Assembly (NCBI GenBank): GCA_947292085.1
Contig: CAMYPN010000027.1
Coordinates: forward strand, 1 to 12,496
Reading direction: 5' to 3'
Length of the DNA stretch: 12,496 nucleotides
From: an uncultured Gardnerella sp.
GTDB lineage: Bacteria > Actinomycetota > Actinomycetes > Actinomycetales > Bifidobacteriaceae
The notes beneath the pieces are model-generated. The model was given only the letters and a program-made list of their open reading frames with translations, ran no database searches and was not told the DNA's origin. The position numbers were made by a program, and so were the translations under genes. Shown here piece by piece: positions 7,507 through 12,496 of the stretch; the first letter of the stretch is position 1; every line of letters starts with the position of its first letter.

Positions 7507-8520
7507 ATGAGTAAACATCATCGCGAGCATAATTGGGCACCCGCATTAGCGTCACTTGCGGAAGACGAAATCGTAACTGAAGAGCCGAGATCATCAGTAT
7601 GGGAAAATCTTATTAAAGAAGGAATAAGAATAGCTGACGATCACACTCACATGCTTAGCGTAGTAGATTTCGCGCATAATCTAAACAAAGAGCTAGAAGA
7701 AAAGGGACGTGATTTAATAGTTGAGCCGACTGCAGAAGATCTAATTGCACAAGCAAACTCAGCTGGAGTTTCGAATATGCTAGAAGTAGGTTGCGAATAT
7801 CCAGATTGGGAGCCAACAATTTCTTTTGCAAAAAATCACGAAGATTCTGTGCGTGCAGCATTAGCAGTGCATCCTAATGAAGCTGTTTTACACGGGCATC
7901 GTGGAGCAACAGGGCCGGATGGTTTGCCTCTTTCTTACAAGCCTTATCACGATATTCCATTCGATGAAGCGATGCAGCATCTACACTCTTTAGTAGTAGA
8001 AAATTCAAAAGAAGTGGTTGCAATTGGCGAAACAGGATTAGATTATTTTCGTACGGGAGAGGCAGCTCGTAACGCGCAGCGAGAAGCTTTTCGAGATCAT
8101 ATTGCTCTAGCAAAAGAGTTAAATCTACCTTTGCAAATTCACGATCGTGATGCTCACGAAGACGTTGTAAAAATATTATTGCAGGATGGAGCTCCTTCTA
8201 GAACAGTATTTCATAGTTACGCTGGAGGAGTGGATCTAGCCGAAGTTATAAAAGAAAACGGCTGGTACGCAAGTTTTTCAGGAACATTAAGCTACAAAGG
8301 AAACGAAGATTTACGAGAATCTGCAAGAATTATTGGATTAAGTCACATAACAGTAGAAACTGACGCTCCATATCTTACGCCTATGCCGTATCGAGGGCGT
8401 CCTAATGCGCCTTATATGGTGCCGTATACATTGTGCGCACTAGCAGATACGCTTAATCTTCCACTACTAACAGTTGCTAAAGAGACGCGTTTGAATACTC
8501 GAAAGATATACGGTTTTTGA
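7507..8520 (+). CDS. tatD: TatD-family metal-dependent hydrolase / DNase
   Basis: This cytoplasmic TIM-barrel metallohydrolase belongs to a family with 3'-5' exonuclease or DNase activity linked to DNA repair and turnover. Metal ligands are visible (numbered from ATG 7507): DHTH (H46, H48), IGETGLDYF (E175), QIHDRDA (H212), FHSYAGG (H236) and TDAPYLTP (D286). Order and spacing match the family, so it should be active. Length is 337 residues against about 260 usual: there are about 40 extra residues before the first HxH and an insertion around HRGATGPDGLPLSYKPYHD. The start is ambiguous because GTG 7489 and ATG 7507 lie in a duplicated TGAGTAAAC and both begin MSK; neither has a clear ribosome binding site, and ATG is preferred. 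It begins 53 bases after the exporter gene with no terminator between, so cotranscription is likely. A functional link to the exporter is not evident. Confidence 0.88.
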   Translation: MSKHHREHNWAPALASLAEDEIVTEEPRSSVWENLIKEGIRIADDHTHMLSVVDFAHNLNKELEEKGRDLIVEPTAEDLIAQANSAGVSNMLEVGCEYPDWEPTISFAKNHEDSVRAALAVHPNEAVLHGHRGATGPDGLPLSYKPYHDIPFDEAMQHLHSLVVENSKEVVAIGETGLDYFRTGEAARNAQREAFRDHIALAKELNLPLQIHDRDAHEDVVKILLQDGAPSRTVFHSYAGGVDLAEVIKENGWYASFSGTLSYKGNEDLRESARIIGLSHITVETDAPYLTPMPYRGRPNAPYMVPYTLCALADTLNLPLLTVAKETRLNTRKIYGF

Positions 8521-8538
8521 TTTCGTAGCGTTGCCACT

Positions 8539-8568
8539 TTGCGAGATATAGCCTGAGTTGTATACAAT
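8539..8568 (+). promoter_or_regulatory. Candidate promoter of the kup-HD operon
   Basis: TTGCGA (8539-8544) and TACAAT (8563-8568) are separated by 18 bases; each hexamer matches the sigma-70-type consensus in four or five positions. It lies in the 139-base gap after tatD and would give a leader of about 85 bases before the kup start. No terminator is visible after tatD, so readthrough is also possible. Confidence 0.35.
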
Positions 8569-8602
8569 AATCCAAGACGGAATAAAACTGTGAAGGTGTG
8601 GG

Positions 8603-8637
8603 CAAGGTTTTCTCGTGCGTATTGTGTGAGAAACTTG
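8603..8637 (+). other. Leader hairpin upstream of kup
   Basis: CAAG-(GT bulge)-TTTCTC (8603-8614) can pair with GAGAAA-CTTG (8628-8637), giving ten base pairs with a 2-nt bulge and a 13-nt loop. It ends 6 bases before the kup Shine-Dalgarno sequence and has no T-tract, so it is not a terminator. It could influence translation initiation or RNA stability. I do not recognise it as a known riboswitch. Confidence 0.3.
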
Positions 8638-8643
8638 GCTTAT

Positions 8644-8650
8644 GGAGGAA
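8644..8650 (+). promoter_or_regulatory. Ribosome binding site that decides the kup start
   Basis: GGAGGAA is a strong Shine-Dalgarno sequence 9 bases before ATG 8660. A second in-frame ATG at 8642 overlaps this site and has no ribosome binding site of its own, so initiation at 8660 is favoured. Confidence 0.75.
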
Positions 8651-8659
8651 CAATCTAGC

Positions 8660-11509
8660 ATGACGAAGTCACGCGTTTCCGAACCATCGAATGATGGTCT
8701 GAAGGATCCTCGCAACGGCGCGAAAGATTCCGAGAAAAGTCCGAAGACTCCAAAGAGTCAAAAAGATGCTATCTTACGAGCAGCTTCATTTACGAAAGCT
8801 CCGAAAGTTTCGCATAAAACTACTACTCGAGAAGAACGAGAAGTTTTAGCGCAGCAGCAGGCTCAAGAAGTAAAAGAAGCAGAAAAACTCGTAGCTAGTG
8901 CAATTAGTGGACCGTTCGGACGTTGGTGGGCTAAAATACAAACCAGCTCCGACCGTTTTACTCTCGGCATGGCAATTGTTGCTCTTGGCGTTGTGTATGG
9001 AGACATAGGTACGTCCCCTCTTTATACGGCTCAAACATTTTTAGCTGGACAAGGTGGATTGCAGAACATTAATCGCGAAGCAATATTTGGCATGCTTTCG
9101 CTACTGTTCTGGTCTATTACGCTTATTACCACCGTGAAGTATGTGTTTGTTGCTATGCGAACCGACAATAATGGTGAAGGTGGTATTTTTGCTCTCTACT
9201 CGCTTATTCGTAGGCGAGCAGCATGGTTAGTGATACCTGCAATGATTGGTGGAGCCGCTTTTCTAGCAGATTCTGTTCTTACGCCTGCAGTATCTATTTC
9301 TTCTGCAGTCGAAGGTTTGCGCACTATTGAAGCATTTAGGCCTGTTTTCTTAGAAAATGAGAACTTATCATTGATGATTACGATAGTGATCATTGTGCTA
9401 CTTTTCTCAGTTCAGCAGCGCGGTACAGAACGCATTGGTAAAGTGTTCGGAATCGTAGTTATGGTTTGGTTTGCATTCCTCGCTCTTACCGGCATAGTGA
9501 ATATTGGAAGCGACTGGACTATTTTTGAAGCTCTTAACCCTGTTTACGGCATAAAATTCTTGTTCAGTCCGAATAACGTTCAAGGCCTTGCGTTGATGGG
9601 TATTATCTTCCTTTCAACCACTGGTGCTGAAGCTTTATATTCTGACATGGGTCATGTTGGTAGAGGAAATGTTTACGTAACGTGGCCGTTTATTAAAATT
9701 GCGCTTCTACTTAACTACTTTGGTCAAGGCTCTTGGATGCTTCAGCATAAGGGAGATAAAGACCTGTGGAATGTTGATGCTTTAAATCCGTTCTTCCAAA
9801 TGCTAAGCCCTGATGTGCGTTATATTGCTGTTGTTCTTTCAGTAACTGCAGGTATTATAGCCTCTCAAGCTCTTATTACCGGCGCGTACACAATGGTTTC
9901 TGAAGCTACAAGCTTGAATTGGATGCCTCATTTGCAGGTAAGATATCCAGCTCGTACAAGAGGACAGCTCTATATTCCTGTAGTTAATTTTGTATTGTGC
10001 CTAGCGACTTTAACAGTGCTCGCAGTATTCAAAGATTCAGAGCATATTTCTGGAGCCTACGGTTTGGCGCTTACCTTAACTATGTTAGCTACAACTACAC
10101 TTCTTGCAGTGCATATGTGGTATCAGCGTAAGCGTTTTGGTGCGTTTATTTTTGCAGCTGTATTCTTGCTTATCGAGGTTACGTTCTTCATAGCTTCTAT
10201 GGCGAAGTTTATGCACGGCGGCTGGTTTACTATGCTTCTCGGTGCTTCCATTTTGATTATTATGATTACGTGGAATGATGGCACTAAAATTGAGCGTTCT
10301 CAGCGTTTGCACATGAAGCCTAAAGATTTTCTGCCTGTGCTTGATAAGCTGCATGGAGATTTTCGTATCCCGTATTTTGCAGATAATATCGTGTATTTGA
10401 CGTCTGATAGAGAAATGAAGCGTCTCGATACTGGTATTTTCTTCTCAATTTTCGCGGATCACCCTAAGCGTGCTAGAGCTTGGTGGGCTGTGTCAGTTGA
10501 AACTGATGATTCTCCGTTTACTCGTGAATATTGCGTAGAAAATTTCGGAACTGACTATCTATTTAGAGTGCGTATAAAACTTGGTTTTAAAGTTTCGCCT
10601 TCTATACCAGCGTATTTGCATCAAATTATGCACGATTTATCGCATACAGGTGAACTTCCGCAACAGAAATCTGTTTATCCGAAGGTAGATGCGGATCCTG
10701 ATATTGGTCCAATTCGTTACGTTCTTCTTCACAAAGCTTTGATGCCTGAATCTAATATTTCTGCACGCGCGGCTTTGTCTCTAAAAATGAAGTATGCCAT
10801 TCGTCATATTGCAGGAACGCCTGTTAAGTGGTTTGGACTTGCGCCTTATAATCCGATTGTTGAAGTGCAGCCTTTATTTGTCTCTACTCGCAGGCCTCCG
10901 CGTCTTAAGCGTGAAGAGTATGAATCGAGGGCAGTGCGTTCTAAGCAAGCTGCTGCTGTTGGAGAGGTTTCTGCTTCTGCTACTTCTTCTACTGAAGTAA
11001 TTCGAACATTACGCGATGTTGAGAAAACTCAGAATTTAGATGCCTTGCATATGAATTCTGATTCTGTTAAAACGCAAAATATGCAGTCTGTTGGCAACAA
11101 AGTAAGCAAAGTAAGCGATAATTCGGATGCAGAGCAAACTGCTGTTATGAATGTGAATGATATTGCTTCAGCTAATGTGATTATTGCAGACGATAAGATT
11201 TCGAACACTGGTAATATTTCACCAATAGTTGAGACTAGGATTGTTGCTCCTTTGCCTGCGAATATTAATGGAGATTCGCGTCTTGCTGCTATGGTTCGCA
11301 TGACAGAAGAAGCTGAATCAGATGATGCTGCAAATTCTTTAGACGAGTCTTCCTCTATTGAAGCTATTCCAGCTGAGTCTGTTGTTTCAGCTGAGTCTAC
11401 TCCAGCTGAGTCTACTGAAACTGAGTCTGTATCAGATAAGTCTGTATCAGATAAGTCTTCTGATAAAAAATCAGCTAGTAAGAAAAATTCCGCAAAATCT
11501 CGTAAGTGA
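8660..11509 (+). CDS. kup: Kup-type potassium uptake transporter with long N- and C-terminal extensions
   Basis: This polytopic membrane protein takes up K+ (HAK/KUP/KT family, proton-coupled in characterised members). From the start at 8660 it has 949 residues against about 620 for E. coli Kup. The core begins near residue 100 with GVVYGDIGTSPLY (110-122); NNGEGGIFALYSLI (170-183) and TTGAEALYSDMGHVGR (320-335) also match. About twelve membrane segments span 101 to 537, then a cytoplasmic domain to about 740. Conserved acidic residues D115, E173, E324 and D329 are present. The first 95 residues are charged and Gln/Ala/Lys-rich with no membrane segment. The last 205 are low-complexity Ser/Glu/Ala, ending in Ser/Lys-rich repeats. 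GGAGGAA 9 bases before ATG 8660 sets the start. Its stop overlaps the HD-protein start by 4 bases. The tail may be a regulatory or interaction segment; this is inferred. Confidence 0.93.
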   Translation: MTKSRVSEPSNDGLKDPRNGAKDSEKSPKTPKSQKDAILRAASFTKAPKVSHKTTTREEREVLAQQQAQEVKEAEKLVASAISGPFGRWWAKIQTSSDRFTLGMAIVALGVVYGDIGTSPLYTAQTFLAGQGGLQNINREAIFGMLSLLFWSITLITTVKYVFVAMRTDNNGEGGIFALYSLIRRRAAWLVIPAMIGGAAFLADSVLTPAVSISSAVEGLRTIEAFRPVFLENENLSLMITIVIIVLLFSVQQRGTERIGKVFGIVVMVWFAFLALTGIVNIGSDWTIFEALNPVYGIKFLFSPNNVQGLALMGIIFLSTTGAEALYSDMGHVGRGNVYVTWPFIKIALLLNYFGQGSWMLQHKGDKDLWNVDALNPFFQMLSPDVRYIAVVLSVTAGIIASQALITGAYTMVSEATSLNWMPHLQVRYPARTRGQLYIPVVNFVLCLATLTVLAVFKDSEHISGAYGLALTLTMLATTTLLAVHMWYQRKRFGAFIFAAVFLLIEVTFFIASMAKFMHGGWFTMLLGASILIIMITWNDGTKIERSQRLHMKPKDFLPVLDKLHGDFRIPYFADNIVYLTSDREMKRLDTGIFFSIFADHPKRARAWWAVSVETDDSPFTREYCVENFGTDYLFRVRIKLGFKVSPSIPAYLHQIMHDLSHTGELPQQKSVYPKVDADPDIGPIRYVLLHKALMPESNISARAALSLKMKYAIRHIAGTPVKWFGLAPYNPIVEVQPLFVSTRRPPRLKREEYESRAVRSKQAAAVGEVSASATSSTEVIRTLRDVEKTQNLDALHMNSDSVKTQNMQSVGNKVSKVSDNSDAEQTAVMNVNDIASANVIIADDKISNTGNISPIVETRIVAPLPANINGDSRLAAMVRMTEEAESDDAANSLDESSSIEAIPAESVVSAESTPAESTETESVSDKSVSDKSSDKKSASKKNSAKSRK
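11369..11455 (+). repeat. In-frame degenerate tandem repeats in the kup tail
   Basis: Four copies of a CAGCTGAGTCT-like element (beginning about 11369, 11387, 11402 and 11417; spacings 18, 15 and 15) are followed by two perfect 15-bp copies of TCTGTATCAGATAAG (11426-11440, 11441-11455). All units are multiples of three, so copy-number change would lengthen or shorten the protein tail (AEST/SVSDK units) without a frameshift. Confidence 0.75.
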
Positions 11510-12336
11510 GTGCCATTATGGTTTACGCTGCAAACGATGAGTTTTCTGCATCGTGCGAAAATCGGGTCAACGATGTTCGTATTGTAAATCTGCCTGATTT
11601 TTCAGAAGTTGAGCATTTGCATTGCGAGATTTCGCCTTCTTCTGCAGCGTACAATCTTATTCACTCTCATTGTGTTGTTATTGCGACTATTTCATGGCAG
11701 CTTGCTCATCATCAAAACGTTTTGCTTGCTGCGAAAACTGACGTTCCTATGAGTGATGTATTGCGTAAAAGAGCTTCACTCGCAAAAGATGGAATGATTA
11801 ATTTGATAGGAGATAAGCCTCTGCCTGAAGTCGTTGGCGGTTATGCTCCTACGCGTTATGTTGATGAGTATGCTGCATGCATTGGTGGCTTATTGCATGA
11901 TATAGGAACGTATAAGGTTCTTGCGAAGAATGGTAGTTCTGACGACGACGAGTTACGTTTTGACGGTCCTCGCTACATTTTGCATGGCATTAGGGGCTAT
12001 AACTATTTACTTAAACATGGCGTTAGTGAAGAAGCTGCGCAATTTGCGCGCAATCATACTGGTGTTGGTTTAACTAAAGAACAAGTGATTGCTCAAAAGC
12101 TTCCTTTGCCTTATGCTGATTACCTGCCGCTCACTGTTGAGCAGGAAATTGTTATGGTTGCAGATAAGTACAATAGTAAATCGATTCCGCCTAGATTTTT
12201 GACAGTAGACTCTTACAGGCGTAAAGCGGCTCGTTTTGGTGAGAGTAACGCTAGAAAGTGGATGCAGCTCGTTGAAAAATATGGGGAGCCTAATATAGCT
12301 GTTTTAGCTGATAGGTTTAATATGCGAGTTTCTTAA
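11506..12336 (+). CDS. HD-domain metal-dependent phosphohydrolase, substrate unknown
   Basis: This is a soluble protein of 276 residues (no signal or membrane segment) of the HD superfamily, whose members hydrolyse phosphate esters or phosphodiesters such as nucleotides and cyclic dinucleotides. Ligand candidates are HSH (H53/H55), the HD pair in LLHDIG (H131, D132), H160 in LHGIRGY, H184 in RNHTGVGL and D220 in MVADKYN, so the site looks complete. The segment GVGLTKEQ...LPYADYLPLTVEQEIVMVADK resembles the uncharacterised HD family known as TIGR00295 (from memory, not searched). The distance from the first His to HD is about 76 residues, longer than in a compact HD domain, suggesting an insertion near 72-115. 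GTG 11506 overlaps the kup stop by 4 bases (GTGA), implying translational coupling; ATG 11518 is an alternative. Neither has a good Shine-Dalgarno sequence. Coupling to kup suggests a shared regulatory theme; the reaction is not known. Confidence 0.82.
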   Translation: MSAIMVYAANDEFSASCENRVNDVRIVNLPDFSEVEHLHCEISPSSAAYNLIHSHCVVIATISWQLAHHQNVLLAAKTDVPMSDVLRKRASLAKDGMINLIGDKPLPEVVGGYAPTRYVDEYAACIGGLLHDIGTYKVLAKNGSSDDDELRFDGPRYILHGIRGYNYLLKHGVSEEAAQFARNHTGVGLTKEQVIAQKLPLPYADYLPLTVEQEIVMVADKYNSKSIPPRFLTVDSYRRKAARFGESNARKWMQLVEKYGEPNIAVLADRFNMRVS

Positions 12337-12496
12337 GTTTTTTCTTTGCTTTTTCTTTACTTTATTAGAAGACTGCGTTTGTGCTTTTGATTTTTGACGG
12401 GATATTTGTTTTTTGTTTCCGTTTTTGGTTTGTTTTTGTGTTTTTGGTTTGTGACACGCCCGGTTTTTTGGTTTGTGGCGTGTTTTTTGTTTATTT
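12337..12496. other. T/G-rich right edge; possible Lys-rich 3' end of a minus-strand gene
   Basis: After the HD gene the plus strand is almost devoid of A and consists of T-runs and GT words, including three copies of a TTTTTGGTTTGT word (near 12422, 12441 and 12465). The minus strand is therefore A/C-rich and open from the window edge in two frames. One ends at TAA 12306-12304 (63 residues, Lys/Gln/Thr/Asn/Arg-rich, overlapping the HD gene). The other ends at TAA 12359-12357 (45 residues, Lys/Asn/Gln/Thr-rich, 20 bases clear of the HD gene). Either could be the disordered basic tail of a convergent gene. Low T content alone would also keep these frames open, so I do not call a CDS. Confidence 0.35.
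12454..12488 (+). terminator. Possible terminator of the kup-HD operon
   Basis: ACACGCC (12454-12460) pairs with GGCGTGT (12477-12483) around a 16-nt T/G-rich loop, and the stem runs into a T-tract (12483-12488). The 7-bp stem is GC-rich but short and the loop is large. It lies about 118 bases after the HD-gene stop; no better candidate is nearer. Confidence 0.45.

Noticed and set aside
8569..8643. Known riboswitch (for example the cyclic di-AMP type) in the kup leader
   Set aside because: The leader is too short and lacks any conserved core I can recognise; only a simple bulged hairpin is visible.
8642..8659. Kup start at ATG 8642
   Set aside because: It overlaps the GGAGGAA site and has no ribosome binding site of its own; ATG 8660 is ideally spaced from that site.
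11358..11540. Small plus-strand open frame over the kup tail repeats, Leu/Ser/Gln-rich
   Set aside because: It is an out-of-frame reading of the repeat DNA; the repetitive translation simply mirrors the tandem units.
12422..12477. Spaced TTTTTGGTTTGT words as a CRISPR-like or iteron array
   Set aside because: Only three imperfect copies with short, uneven spacing in low-complexity sequence; no repeat-spacer architecture and no replication or cas gene nearby.

Overview
The window is an all-plus-strand stretch of a low-GC (roughly 40%) bacterial chromosome. The gene content and proteins look bifidobacterial: a double-NBD Opp/Dpp-type peptide ATPase, a family-5 solute-binding lipoprotein, a TatD nuclease with an N-terminal extension, and a Kup transporter with long extensions. 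The low GC suggests Gardnerella or a close relative within Bifidobacteriaceae. That assignment rests on recognition and inference; no rRNA or other marker gene is present.

Layout. (1) 1-1587 is the 3' part of a fused peptide-importer ATPase whose start, and presumably its permeases, lie off the left edge; it ends at a strong intrinsic terminator. (2) After an AT-rich promoter region comes a peptide-binding lipoprotein gene (1915-3651) with its own promoter, a structured 3' region and a second strong terminator. The ATPase and lipoprotein together are part of a di/oligopeptide uptake system, with the binding protein separately transcribed and probably expressed at a higher level. (3) 3840-7453 holds two adjacent half-size ABC exporters that read as a heterodimer: the first carries the degenerate Walker B residue and the second carries the catalytic Glu and an altered signature. 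A TatD-family metal-dependent DNase/hydrolase (7507-8520) follows closely and may be cotranscribed. (4) 8660-12336 holds a Kup-type potassium transporter with about 95 extra N-terminal and about 205 extra C-terminal residues, overlapping by 4 nt a soluble HD-domain phosphohydrolase of unknown substrate.

Most of the window is ordinary housekeeping and transport content. The parts worth a second look are the Kup-HD pair, the repeat-bearing Kup tail, the interrupted HD domain, the cluster of palindromes after the lipoprotein gene, and the right edge. There the plus strand becomes extremely T/G-rich and the minus strand stays open in two frames as a Lys-rich sequence, which may be the tail of a convergent gene entering from the right. 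I see no insertion sequence, phage gene, CRISPR array, tRNA or rRNA.
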